A DNA stretch of 64,000 bases from Coturnix japonica (taxonomy: Eukaryota > Chordata > Aves > Galliformes > Phasianidae): the NCBI RefSeq assembly GCF_001577835.2, contig NC_029532.1:682001-746000 (forward strand). The letters run 5' to 3'. A model generated the notes under the pieces. That model saw only the letters and a program-made list of their open reading frames with translations, ran no database searches and was not told the DNA's origin. Every line of letters starts with the position of its first letter. Within the stretch, counting starts at the first letter, position 1. Of this stretch, positions 1-12,690 are shown in pieces. A program made the position numbers and the translations under genes.

Positions 1-327
1 TGTTATGTGGTGCCCTGGACTGGACAGACTCCGGCTGAGGCCACACGAATGCCAAGTAGAGCAAAATAATTATTTCCCATATTTCATTTCCATGTGAAAC
101 AGCTGCTGTATCAAACCAGAACTGACAGTGGCTTTGGCTACTGTTGGGACTGGTTGGGCAATTACTCTATCTGCATGTAAGCATTTTATTTTAGTTTCCT
201 GTGCACAACCTTCTCCTTTTGAATTACTCTACCATTTATAAGCAGACTCTTGTGCTACATACCAATTCCTGCTACACAGCTCAGGATCTCACTCACTTTG
301 CTTTCCACCTGGACACCAGGCCTGAGG
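1..327. other. No recognised feature
   Basis: AT-leaning sequence before the first CR1 fragment. I see no gene or known repeat in it. Confidence 0.4.
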
Positions 328-576
328 TCCTAGAACAAGAAAGATGCAGAGCTCTTGGAATAGGTCCAGAGGAAGCCACTGAGATGGTCAGAAGGCTGGA
401 GCACCTTCCTATGAGGAAAAGTTGAGGGAACTGGGCTTGTTCAGAACGGCTTTTTGTAAGGGTGGGCAATGATAGGACAGCAATGATAGGACAAAGGGGA
501 ATGGTTTGAAACTGAGACAGGGGAGGTTTAGGTTGGATCTTAGGAGGAAGTTCTTCACCCAGGGGGTGGTGATGCC
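328..576 (+). mobile_element. CR1 LINE fragment (5'-truncated, 3' end missing)
   Basis: Matches the end of the CR1 reverse-transcriptase frame and the start of its 3' UTR: GAAAGATGCAGAGCTCTTGG, CACCTTCCTATGAGGAAAAG, GAACTGGGCTTGTTCAG, then GACAAAGGGGAATGGTTTGA and AGGAGGAAGTTCTTCACCCA. The part between TTGTTCAG and the GATAGGAC stretch is much shorter than in typical CR1, which points to an internal deletion. A 14-base unit, CAATGATAGGACAG, is repeated in tandem near 468-493. The terminal CR1 tail is not present. Confidence 0.85.
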
Positions 577-2036
577 CTTTCTGCTCATTGCAGCTTTGAG
601 ATTCTCTGCCCCTCAAGAAACTCTTCCATGAATCTGAATGCAATTGTATCAGTCTAAATGACTATGAAATTTCTGAAGGGGTTAAATTAAATCATTACCA
701 ATCTAAAACAAATGGATAGATTAAGTCTCAAGGACTTTGATTGTTTGGTGGGTCTGGAATCCAGTATTCCTTCTTGCAGAATTGCAAATAAGAACAATTT
801 GGCTCCTTGAATACATGGAAATATGCCAACAAGCGGCATAAGAATATCAGAGTACATTAAAATCAAAATAAGTAAACATCAGAATGAGTTAAAATCCAAG
901 TGAGTTATTGCTAATGGCTTTCAACCTTCAGTTTAGTTTTTCTTTAAAAATAACTATAAATTCAGAAGCTTTACAGGAAACTAAGTGAATATGAAACTAA
1001 TCCCCTGAGATTGGCTTCAAATTTCAGCTCTATCAATCTCTTTTCTCTTTCTGTGCAAAATAAAGGAAAAGGAATAAGAAACAGTAGATAAAGCATATAT
1101 GCCATTTTTTCCACGAACACAGAAATATTAAAAGTAGACTCAACTTGATAGAATTTTGTTTGATATCAAAGCATCCAGCAAACAGATGGAGACATTTCAG
1201 AATTTGGGAGTTTTTGATTGCGTTTTATTCCTTTTTAGCAGTAACGTACTTTGAATTCTAATACCGTTTTTCATGTGAGTGACTCATAATTTGTTGTGTA
1301 GAATCCCCACGGCCATCTCTCTCAGTGATTTCAGCTGCACTGAGTGCAGGCATTTGCTGCCAAACACACAGTGCAGGGAACGCAGCCCTCAGAACAAAGG
1401 AATTGGGCTGGGGCTGAATTTTCAAAGGACCTGCTGCTCCCACAGGATTTTGACATAAAACAGCACTTACCAACATAACTGGCTGGTTGCAGGAGTTTTG
1501 CTCTGCTCAGAATGATGGCAGTTCTATGATAGCTGGTGGCTCTGTACAGCCTAGGACAGCCGATGACATTTAGACTCTGAGACAGCAGTTTTCAGTAGGG
1601 ATCTATGAGCAAACACCTACATCTTGAATACACAAGTATCCTTCAAATTCCGGGTCAAAGTAGGTTGTAAAAGTAGTTGGTTTTGAAATGCTCCTCTTGA
1701 TGCCTATATGGGATTAACCCTCATCATACTGTGGTACGTTACTTTTGGTTTGCCCATGAGATGATGATAAAGTATGAAACTAAACCAGACCAGAAATCAA
1801 GAAGAAATTGGGCAAAAACATGCTGAAATATTTTGTGTTCTGAAAATGACTCTGCGGAACTGCACACAGACCTGAATCCATCCTTCATTCTCCTACTAAC
1901 ACACCCTGTGCACAGCCAGCAGGCTCAGTGGACGCAGGAAGTCACAATACTAATTGTGAATTAGGGTTTGGCAAATGACTGAGCTGCTCCTTCAGTTCCA
2001 ATGTCAAAGATTTTATGCCTATACTGCACTCTAAGA
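577..2036. other. No recognised feature
   Basis: Mostly AT-rich single-copy-looking sequence. I found no convincing exon, RNA gene or repeat. Confidence 0.4.
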
Positions 2037-2243
2037 CTAAAATTTACCTTCTGTACCCTTCTGGCTACAGCAACAAAGCTCTCCAAACGCAGAACTGTCA
2101 AAATATTTCACCCAAAGGGATTTTGATTCCATTTCTGAGATTTTCCTTTTTGTTACAAATTCCCTCACAATGAGATTTTTAACTGAATCAGACGACAATG
2201 AGAAGTCAGAAAAGCTCAGCTTTTCCTCCACATCTTCACCCAT
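2037..2243 (-). other. Coding-like open frame, possible exon of an unrecognised gene
   Basis: A 68-residue frame with coding-like composition: acidic start MGEDVEEKLSFSDFSLSSDS, then KNLIVREFVTKRKISEMESK. A GTAAAT donor-like site follows ...GTACAGAAG near its 3' end. An in-frame stop lies eight codons before the ATG. I recognise no family. It could be an exon of the same minus-strand transcript as the candidate at 2310-2422, part of a non-coding RNA, or chance. Confidence 0.2.
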
Positions 2244-2309
2244 CCTTCTTTTGACAAGAAGTCACCACTCGCCTGGAGCACTGGAACTGGGTTTTCGGAT
2301 TAATTAAAG

Positions 2310-2422
2310 TCAAACACAACAGTCGCCATAAATTTCAGGAGGGAGTGCAAGATCCTCCTTTTCAGGTTCTTCCTCCACCATTTGCTGTAGGTGAGAATCT
2401 GTTGTTTCTGTAGAAACGGTAC
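2310..2422 (-). CDS. Candidate terminal coding exon, gene not recognised
   Basis: On the minus strand an acceptor (AATTTCAG, ending at 2423) is followed by a frame open for 37 codons to TGA at 2312-2310. It reads TVSTETTDSHLQQMVEEEPE, then KEDLALPPEIYGDCCV. Its glutamate-rich, low-complexity-free composition looks coding. A second frame is also open to a TAA a few bases later, so the choice of frame is unsure. No family is recognised, and no upstream exon could be joined with confidence. Confidence 0.25.
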
Positions 2423-3158
2423 CTGAAATTTGATTTTAAAGTAATTAAAAGCCAGATATCCTCAAAACATTCTAGAAAAAAATACGCCCGCTCACAGCCA
2501 GTCCAAATTCTCCAAGGGTTTTTAACTTCAGAATAAATCTAAGAATCACCATCAAAAGCAGCTCAGATTTTTTTAAGATCCTGGCTTATCAAAACTGCAT
2601 TTTTCTTTGAATTCTCCAGCTCGAGCTTTATATTTGGCTTGTCACGTTGGGTAACATCACTTGCAGTGGTTTATTATTGGATGTAACACAATTTGACTGA
2701 TGCAATGTGATGTGATAGGTCACAGTCTGATGTTTCATCTCGGTTATTAAAAATGGTTTGTCAAGCTGCAGCAAAGGCAAGCTCGGTTTAAAAACAAGGA
2801 ATGATGTCTGGGATTAGCCTGCTTTCTTTTTGTTGTTTTTAAAAGCCGTAACATAATACAAATTCAAGTCATGTTTTACCTTACATCAAACACAAAGCCC
2901 CCAGCAGTAGGACATGATGTGTTTCAACCCTCTCAATGTTGAAGACTCTAGATCAGGGCAGCAACATGTCCAAAAAGCAGGATGTTTCCAGCTCCTTTCC
3001 AAATGTGATTGCTTTAATACGATGTCTCTGTGGAAGGTCATTATCTTCTGCAGAGGTTTCCCAGGTCCAAGTCACAAAAAGGGATCAGGATTCATTCCTA
3101 GTCAGTAGCTGTGCCTTCCTGCTCAGATTAAACAACTCTTGGCTTCTTCTCATGTGTA
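2423..3158. other. No recognised feature
   Basis: AT-rich stretch. The part at 2660-2760 has several TTATTA/GATGTAAC-type motifs, but nothing I can name. Confidence 0.4.
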
Positions 3159-3260
3159 GGTTGCTCTGAAAGTAATGCCTCCTATTTATTTCCATGGAAA
3201 CTACAACAGACACAAGAAGCACAACACCACTATTTGATAGAGCAAATTCTCAGCTACAAA
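3159..3260 (+). mobile_element. Galluhop-type mariner, one end only
   Basis: After a TA dinucleotide (3157-3158) the sequence GGTTGCTCTGAAAGTAATGC begins, followed by CTCCTATTTATTTCCATGG. This is the mariner terminal inverted repeat of the chicken element Galluhop, as I recall it, and TA is the mariner target. No matching inverted end (GCATTACTTTCAGAGCAACC) was found downstream and no transposase frame is visible, so this is a truncated copy. The right boundary is approximate. Confidence 0.7.
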
Positions 3261-6200
3261 TGCTGTTTTTTCAGCGCTGTGTACAATTTCTCTGATTTTG
3301 GTCAACTTTTTGATTTTTCAGTGTGAGAATATTTAAACATTTCTCATGTCATTATTGGAATGAAGTTACAGATTCACTTTGAGAACATGTTCAAATAGGC
3401 TCAGAAATTTTCCATGAACGTATTTTGAGTGATTTTCTGTATGAGTGAAAAGGTACCCAAGCAACATCCTAAAGCCATTGCCTGGATTGTCTGCATGTCA
3501 TCCCCGAGGCTGCATTTGGTTCTGCTCAGAGCTGGGCTTTCAAATGCATCTAATGCAGAAGTACAAGCCCTGGCTTTCCAGAAGCATTTACAAACCTCCT
3601 TCCCTCCAATTTCTGTGGAATTTAGATGTTTAAACATCTTTGAGGATCACCCTTAGGCATTTCTGTATAGCAGAACTCCATCTCAAGCTAGGTGTTAGAG
3701 AAAGACAAGAGCTCTTTTGTGAAAACAGGCTTCAAAAATGGGCAGCATTAAGTTTTGAAGGAGGCAGAAAGTGGTGACTAGGCAAGGTAATGGGAAACAC
3801 TGAATGATCCAGAGGGAAGAAACCGTTTCATGATTCATTATTTTCATATTTTGAACACCTGAACTGCACCCTTTGAAGCTGAATGACACAAAACTTAAAA
3901 ATACCAAAGGAAAATTCACTAAGTGATCTCTCTGAGGATCTCAGTGTCACAGCTGAGCCCACAGGCCATCATTTTAGTAGGCTACACTGAGAGAAGTAGA
4001 ATATTTTTTTTTCTTTTACTCTTTTTCCCCAAAGAGAGAGAAAGGCCCCAAGAGATTATCTCAAATGGGGGAATGGGGAAAACATTATTTTTACCTGGAA
4101 GATATGTAAAATCTTCTTTCAAGAGCATCGCCAGCACTGACAAAATCTCCAGATTGCTACTGATATTTCTTAGCACTTTGCCCTCTGATGGTACCCAGCT
4201 CGAGACCATGTGCTACCCAGCCCAAAACTTCATTTTTTCCTCTGCAACCATCCACACACCTTTTAAGGAAAGAAAATTCAATATGTCCCTTTGAGGTCTT
4301 TGTAAGTTCAGGAAACAACAGCACTTTTCCCTGCAGCTGTCATTCTTCCATATAAGAGTGATGAGCTCTCAATAGCACAACAGCTACCCAAAGTACTCAG
4401 CTGTATCACAAGGAGTTACTCCCGGAGGTTTCTACAAGGCAAATACCAGCAAAAAACAAACTTATCCTGCAGCTCAGGTGAAATACTTGAGCTCACCAAA
4501 CTTTTGCAAGGTGCCTCCAGCTCCTTTGAGGAACACAGTGCAGCAAAACAGCAAAAATGTTTTCAGAGGCAGTTTCGTGAGAGCAGAACGGAGCTTCATG
4601 TGGCATGTCCCAATCTGCTGGACTTTGGAAATAATTGGTTTTTACATCGCAATCAGGAAATCGTGTCATTTAGACACATCCTAAAAAAGTGTAAAAGAAA
4701 TGCAAGCGTCCCAAATTCAGCTGCTGCAGTATGTTAGTACGTTTGCTACACACATTTTTCACAAGTAATAATGAGTGACAAAAATAACTGACCTACTTAT
4801 AACTCTGCAAATACCTGTACCTCACATTTGGAGGCAGTGAAATCAGCATGGAGACATTTAGAACAAGTCTATTCTTGAATACCCTTTTTTAACTCTCTTT
4901 AAATTATTCCAATTTGGACAGTTTTTAATGTAATTTTTTTTTTTGTACCCCTTGCAACTCCCTGGAGCTGTTTTTGTAGTTCCAGGCACGTCTGCACTGA
5001 GTACAAAACCCTGACGACCATTAATATTAAAATAGTTGGGCTTCCTCAGTGGAGTCCACTCCCGCCGTGACATCCGTCCCGATGGAGCCCATGGAGCTCT
5101 GCCATGCATCAAATGAAGCTTACCCATTCTGTTACAAGGAGATTTTATTCCCCAGGCTGGAATTGGCCAATTCTCTCTCCACTGGGAAAGTGACCTTTGC
5201 AGCCTTGCAGTGCCAAGCTACAGCTCCATATTGAGGACTTTCAGGGTCTGAAGATTCTTTAGGCCTTATAGCAGAGTTATCCCAAACCTGCAGATTGCTA
5301 TGGGCAGAACTGAAATGCTTCAGGTTGGTTTTTGTTTCCCATGTATCTCATCTTGAGTTTTCCTTTATGGCAGGATTTGACCTGAGAAAAGTCTCTGTGG
5401 ATGTTTCCATACTCACTGCATTAGGACTGACTTGCTGCATCTCTCAGTACTTATCTGTAGAGATTGCTTCTTCCTAGGGGCCATTTTGGAGACACTGCAG
5501 AATCCTCCAGTCTTGCAGTAACCAAAATCATAGTAAGAAAGGACAAATCCACTCCTCCAGTGTGACAAAACACAAATACCACTAGAATGCTAATTGGCAG
5601 ATCAGTGCTTCCAGTGCTGTTCAAGAGTGGCTGGAAGAGGAACAAAATTCCACCAAGGTTCTTCTGAAATGAATGAATTGCTCTTTTCCCATTCTAAGAG
5701 AATTTAACATTGTATACAAGGATTATTCGTAGCAATTTGGTTTGATTTCTCTGGAAAGGCAGACAAAAGTTCCCAATGCAACCCAACTAAAATCTTCTGG
5801 GATTTGGATTTTCATCCTTCCAGCAAAAATGAGAATTGCCCCCACGTTTATGTTCCTACTTCACAATTTTCTGACAAAATCTTCTATTTCCTGACAAACG
5901 GATCAAAATGGGCTTCAGGAGCTTGGGCTGAAACCAGATTGTAAAGGAATAAATATTGAATATGTCTAACACTGAAAGCGAACCCTTCAAAACACACATA
6001 GCACATTCCAAAGATTTAAGAGCAAGAGCTTTTCATGTATTTGTGGACAGCACTGCTCTCAGTTCCTTATTTTCACAAGAGCTCAGCACCCGCAACTCCA
6101 GCTGAAATAAATGCCAGGTCCCGCATTCAAAGGATGTAATTGATGTGTGAACTGAATTTGAAATCATTGTTTAAATGCTGAAAGGCAGACATCTTTCCAG

Positions 6201-9200
6201 GTGCTGCATTTTTAAGTCACTGCTTGGCAGTTCTCAAATAAAAGTTATATTGGAGCCTGTGCTGTTAATATTCCTCTTGATATCAGCTTAGCTTTGGCAT
6301 TTGGGCCTGGAATTGTGCTTCTCAGCCTGTGCCATGCTGCCTGTTCACATGCTGCCTATTACCTAAAAGCACTTAAGCTTCTTCAGCACCCCTCATCTTT
6401 TAGACAAACCCATCCTGGGATGGAAAGGGGCCTCACGCAGCAGTCAGGACACTTTCAGCAGATGGCAGCCATGCAGCTCTGTTCACAGATCTCACTCCTC
6501 TCCTTCTGGCTCATCAGCTCCATTTTCATACACAAAATTGTTCAAGCAAACACTAACATAAAAAATCCAAGATGTCACCACCATCAAGCATTTCAAGCCC
6601 AATGCTCTCTTCAGATCTCAAAGGAGGAAGACTTACAAACATCTAATACAAGTAGGAAAGATGAATAATATATGAAAGAAAAAGCAAAAACCAGGAAACA
6701 GTCAGAAGTCTGAGCAGCTAATTGCTGTACATTCCCTACAACAAAGTGACAGGCAAGGAAAGGCATCCTGATGCCGGGCTACAGGAATGGATGTGACAGC
6801 AAAGGCAGCACGTGAGAGCAGCAGTAGAGCTGTGGTGCTCCCATCCCTACATCTCTACACACAAAGTGACAATGGCACTATCAGTACAGTGGGTGAAGTG
6901 CCCAGCACCTGCTCCAAAAGCAAGGTGGAGAGCAGGCATGGTGCAGAAGGACCAAGCATGAGTGGATGCACAACAGTGCAATAAAACTGGGGGCAGAACC
7001 CACAACTGCAAACAGGCAGCCAGCTTGCTCCCCTTGGCAATTTAGAAGTGTGAGACATGAAGACACTCCAAAGGGCCTCTCTGGGGCCCATCTCACCCTC
7101 AGCCCTCCTCTCCCCCCTTCCCTTGTCTCTCTCAGCTTTGCTGCACTGATGGCCATGACAAATGCAATTGCTCAAAGATTTGTGTGTATGCTGCAAATTG
7201 AATTTCACTTTTCCCAAACTACAACCAACCCAGTCCCAGGTAAACCACCCACCCACTCCCCATAGCTGCCCCACTTCCCCAGGAATGGAACCTGCAGCCT
7301 TGGAGCTGCCACATTTGTGGACATGGGCAGCACAAAGTGGGGTGTTCAGCAGAGCCACAGTGTTCCAGACCAGTCACCTAATAAGAGTAGAATGTGCAGA
7401 GAGTTTGTTTCTGGGGATTTGACCCCTTTTAGCTTAAAAGTCATCTCCTTCCCATCCATTTTTGTGGCTCATTCATTCCAGCCCTTTCCCCACCTTCACG
7501 TAACAGCAGCACTGCTCCCGCAGCCTTCCTTTTCCATATCTCTCCATACCCTCAGCAGCACATTTGTTAGTTGACAGCTTTTACTTTATATTTCATTTGC
7601 CATTTGTCAGCCCGGTAACACAGATTCAAATTCCTTTTTGATGTTTTCATGTTATTTACAAACGCTTTAAAGTCACAGCGCTGCCTCCGCTCCCCATCAG
7701 CACAGGCACCTCCCTCTAGCGGTCCAAAAGCAACCCAGAGTTTTACAAAAAGAGAACTGTTCTCCTGGAATTTTGCACGTGAGCAGCTCAGCCACAGCAA
7801 CACCGCATCCCCATCCTTCCCAGGGCGCAGCAGGGAGGTGTGGTCCAGCTCCCTTTGTGGGGAGGTTGTCATACCACCCACCACAAATATTGTTTTCTTC
7901 CTTGGAGAACAGGGAAACAGGCAGAGAAGACCCCACGAAGATGCTGCACTGAGTTCCCGTTTTGTGTTTCTTATGGTTGTAAGGCTCAGTGAGCACGGAG
8001 CAATAATCTAATTCTGCTTTGTACTGGTGTGGTAACAGAAATCACTAGGCTGTAAACTTAAGGGGTGATTTAAAACACAGTTAAGCTGGAAAAACTGAAA
8101 TTAAGAGTCTATTAAAATTACACAGTCACAGCTACTGTGCCTAAACTCTGCCTTTCCCTGCTATTGCTGCTAATAAATGCTGTATTTAAGACATTATATG
8201 AGCAGAGGCCAAGAGCTAATTCCTGCCTGGCTGCATGCACTGCCCTTCATGTCCTAACATGCTGCATTCTCCTGGACACCGTGTCCAACACAAGATGATA
8301 CGAACAAGTGATTTCATCACCAGCATGTTTAGTTTAGGCACTGTACTGGAAAATGACAATGCAATTCAGAGTCTAAGATGATCATTTATAATTTTTCAGA
8401 GCTATTGATGGATGAATTTTCTTTCCAGATAAGCTCATTTGTAACCATCAATCTCTTCACAAAGCTATAATACAGAGGCAGATTATTTGAGTGTGTCTGA
8501 ACACAGTTTTTAGAAGTTTCCCAGTATGAATTTCGAATGGCAGTAGATCCATTTGTATTTCCTAAATGATATTTTCAAAGCCCCAAACAGTACTTCTAAA
8601 GTAAAATAAAGGATGCTGTTTATCTATCAAGGAGCACCTTTGCTTCTTACATCTCTTTTTCCTGGGTAAGTTACAAGATAAGGAGACATCCCCATTTCTG
8701 GAATCATATCTGATATCAAGGTACAGTAGTTCATTGCATCAGCTGCTTAAACCTGCCTTCCTGCATAGACTGAGTCAACTTAAAATCCATTCAAGAGAAT
8801 TACAGCTCTCACCCTAAGAGCCAGTAGGTCTGGTAGCAAGAATATGGCATCAAGCATCATCTTATAAGCTATACATTGGAAAACAAATGATCCCATTAAT
8901 CCTGAAAAATGCTCCTTGCTCTAATTAAGCAAGAACCAATGGCCTCAGAGTGGATTCTAAAATTCTCAGTAAGTATCCAGTCTGTTTTCTCTTCTCAGTT
9001 TCAATTTTTAAAGCTAATATTCCCATTTGATGTCCTATGGCCACAGTACTCATCCACTACTATCACAGCAGTCTTGATCAACCAGCAAACAGAAAACACT
9101 TTTCCCTCTCCCTCATTTACTTTCTCAGTTTTCTCCCTAGTTGCCATCACCACACCCTGACTCAGGTAAGAGAACTCTTATTGGAGGTACTGCAACTACA

Positions 9201-12200
9201 GGTGACATCCCCCTCTGCAGCCCACTGCAAACATATTACAGTGTTGTTGCTCAGAGCATGGGTCTCAATCCATTCAACAAGGTCAGAATTAAGGTAGATT
9301 CTATGCTGCATAGAAGATATCATATTTAATCTACCTTTTTTTTTCCCCAAGGACTTATAAAAGTACAAGGTTTCCCACTGAGGGAACTCAGCTCAATGTG
9401 TGTGGGTACCTTCTCCATCCAGCCCAGGATCTCCAGCATTATAAACACCAACAAAGCAACACCAGCTGCCAGCAGGGAAGGCAGCTCCCCTCAGGACAAA
9501 CACTTCAGAAGGATTTTCTCCTGGGCAGCACCAGATCTGCTGAAAAAGACCCACTGGGACTAAAGCAGAGGCAGCAGCTCAGTCAGATAACCCAGGGCAT
9601 AAACCAGAGTTCCCTGGAGAGATACAGGCTCCAGGCTGGTTTGTGATGGCCTCTCCAAATAGCCATCGCAAACCACAAACCACCAAGGGACAACGTGGCT
9701 GGAGACATTCCTGACAGGCCAACACTGGAGCTGTGACTGCCCTAATGCTCTGCAGGACTTGGCACGGGGATTCTCAGCTGGTGCCACAGCTCTGTGGGTT
9801 GCCAGAGCGCTTGGGTTTCACTGCAGCACCGTTGTTCTTTGTGTCCTGGCCATGCCTACATCCAGGCCATTGGAGGCAGGTATATTTCTGGATGCTTTTG
9901 CCCAAGCAGGGCTGGTGGGAGACCTGCACTGCATTGATACAGCCTGTATGTTTCTGCTGAGCTGGTAAGCGCTGATCTGTTGTTTTAGAAAATAGTAGTT
10001 ATTAGCTTTTACCATGGAAAACTTACATCTGTGGGACTCTATTTTTACCACTCCATGCTACCACTGTTTCTACCACAAATTTATTGACTGGGCTAAGAAA
10101 AACGTTGCTCCCTGAACTGTAACTGTTACGATGCCAGCACTGAGTTCAGTGTGGCTCCAACAGTCTCTTAATACGGAGAACTGTGCCCTATTTTGGAGGG
10201 ATATTGTCTATAAAACAGCGCAGGCAGCTGAGCTGAGTAAACACGAGGTGGCTGTTTGGCCAATGGTTTTTAATGAAAACAAAAGGGCTCAGTTCACTTG
10301 TGGTTTTTAAGTGGGACATTCTGAGAAATCACCATATTTTCTAAAAAGATCCCAGCAAAGGTTGAGCTTTCATAGAAGCAAAAGTGAACTCCAAAAGTTC
10401 CCCAACATTTTCGCTTGAATGATTATCCAGACCAAAAAGTTTGTTATTGACTGTTTTCTAATCTGCCATTTGAAAGCATTTCATTCATTCTTCTCAGCAG
10501 AAGCAGCCCTTGTTCAGCAGGTCCCAGCCCTCCTCAGCTACTTGAGAGCAGGTTTCAAAATTACCAAAATATCTTTTTTTTGTGCATGTTTTCATGACTC
10601 CATTTTCAGTTGATATGAACACGTTACTTTTGAATTTTCAGATGGGATGTGGAGAGTTACAGACACTCAACTTCAAATCTGATCATGCCTCTTTACCAGA
10701 CTTGGTGAGCCCTGTCTTACCAGGAACAATACGCCTTGCTTCACAGTCACACCTTCTTCGTGCCATCACTTTTTGACAGCACACACATTTGTGAACAGCT
10801 GCTCTGATGGGAGACCAGGACAAGTTAAAATGGATCAGAAATCTCCAGCCTGCCTCCTTCCATTCCCAGGGCTTCCAGTAGAGGTCAACACAAGTCTGAT
10901 GCACAGAGTGGGAAGTTTGCTGTTGTATTCTCATACCAATGTCCTCTCATAAAAGCTCTTTGCACAGGATCAGAGAGGGCAATTTGGAAGAAGTCACCAC
11001 TCTCCCACTCCACATTTTTCAATGCTTGGTAATCCATTTCCAAATGCAGTGACATTGCACACATGCACCACAACCTGCAGCTGGCTCCCATGCTACATAC
11101 AGCCCCATCGCATCCTACTGCAAGCTATGGCAAGAGCACAAACAAGGAGTAATCACAAACAGTTGTGCTCTGCACAGCACTAAGTTGGGTCTTTTTTCTT
11201 CAGTTTGTTCTTTTGTAGAACATTAGATCAAATTCTCATGGACAATTAGAACCAGGAGAATATTAACAAAGGAGAAAATTATGCACTGAACATTTTGCTT
11301 GCAAAATTCACTGAATAAATTATTCAGATTTAATGTGGAAGAATAATGGAGGAAATAATTGAATAATGAAATATCATAAAATTAATGATCTCTTCTATTA
11401 ATAATTTTGCATCTCAGCCCAGTAGAATACAGTGGAGAAAAAGAAAGGAGAAAAAAAAAGAAACAAAAAATAATCTGGTTGTGCTTTCATGAAAACAGAG
11501 AAATGAATCCATTTGTGAAACTACTCAGCATTGTAAGCCATTGTGACATTCATCACCATTCCTCTGATGCACAGCACTCCTCTTACAGCCACTGCATCCA
11601 ACCAGCTGAGCTGCTGGGCTCTGATGGAAGGTGTCCATTAGCTACTGAGACAATGTAGATTACAGTTTGAAGATGCTTCACTTCAGGTGTCCATAAATCT
11701 GCCTAAAACCAGAAGCCTCCTACCTGGAGGCCCAAAGACTCCAGGAAGACTCCATCCATCCAAATATCCAGCAAGACTTGGTGTCACAGCAAAGTCCTCT
11801 AGGATAACTGTGACAAATGCAGTCACCAAACTACTCATCCTCATCGGGTCCTGAGCATCCACAGCTTTTTATTTTGCCCGATAGAGGGGTGCAGAGGTTT
11901 CATTTCACCTCATCTACCCCCAAACACACAAGCTGGACTGGCACTCCCTCCACACAGCAGAAGGATAGCATTGCTGCAGACCCTCATAGTCAGGCTTTCG
12001 TTTCATTTCATTAGTTACCATAACTGATGAACCCACAGAGGGTCAGTATGTTCTTTAGCAATTAACTGAGCTCCAGAGACTGTAATTTGTCTTGTTCATG
12101 TTACAGCACCAAATGAATTTTGCTGTGTTTAATAATCATTCTAAAAGCAGATCACAGAGCCGGGAGGGAGGAGAGATCGTATCAACCATTTGTTTTCTGA

Positions 12201-12515
12201 CTCTTTCAAGGAATTTCCTACTGTGTTTAATTTCTTGCTGGTAAGTCCTACATGAGCCTCGGGAAGGCAGGCACTGCTATTATTATTCATTTTTTAATCA
12301 TCAGAGAAAACTATTTAGCTGCTCTAGAAAATTAACATGCTCCCAAATTCAGGAGGAGCCAACAATTGGGAAAATGTAATTTTCATAGACGCTGTCACAT
12401 TAAGTCTAAATGGCATAATTTAGGGCAGCTTCATTTAGGGATTTTTGAAGGAAATTTAGCTAATGCCCTTGGATCCTCATTGCAGAGAATCACTGTGGCA
12501 TTGCTGGTAGAAGCA
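3261..12515. other. Gene-poor stretch, no recognised gene or repeat
   Basis: About 9 kb with many short chance frames, none with recognisable domains or splice-bounded coding character. AT-rich, motif-dense patches occur near 8.3-8.6 kb and 12.25-12.45 kb. The latter contains TTATTATTCATTTTTTAATC and could be regulatory, but I have no direct evidence. Confidence 0.4.
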
Positions 12516-12690
12516 CAGAGCCACATCCAGCCTGGCCTTGAATGCCTGCAGGGATGGGGCATCCACAGCCTCCTTGGGCAACCTGTTCCAGTGCGTCACC
12601 ACCCTCTGCATGTAAATCTTCCTCCTAAGATCCAAAATAAACCTTCCCTGTCTCAGTTTAAAACCATTCCCCCTTGTCTTATCACTGTCC
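12516..12690 (-). mobile_element. CR1 LINE fragment (antisense)
   Basis: Reverse-strand CR1 3' part: CCACATCCAGCCTGGCCTTG, ATGCCTGCAGGGATGGGGCA, GGGCAACCTGTTCCAGTGCG, CTTCCTCCTAAGATCC and CATTCCCCCTTGTCTTATCA. Both the terminal tail and the 5' part are missing. Confidence 0.88.
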
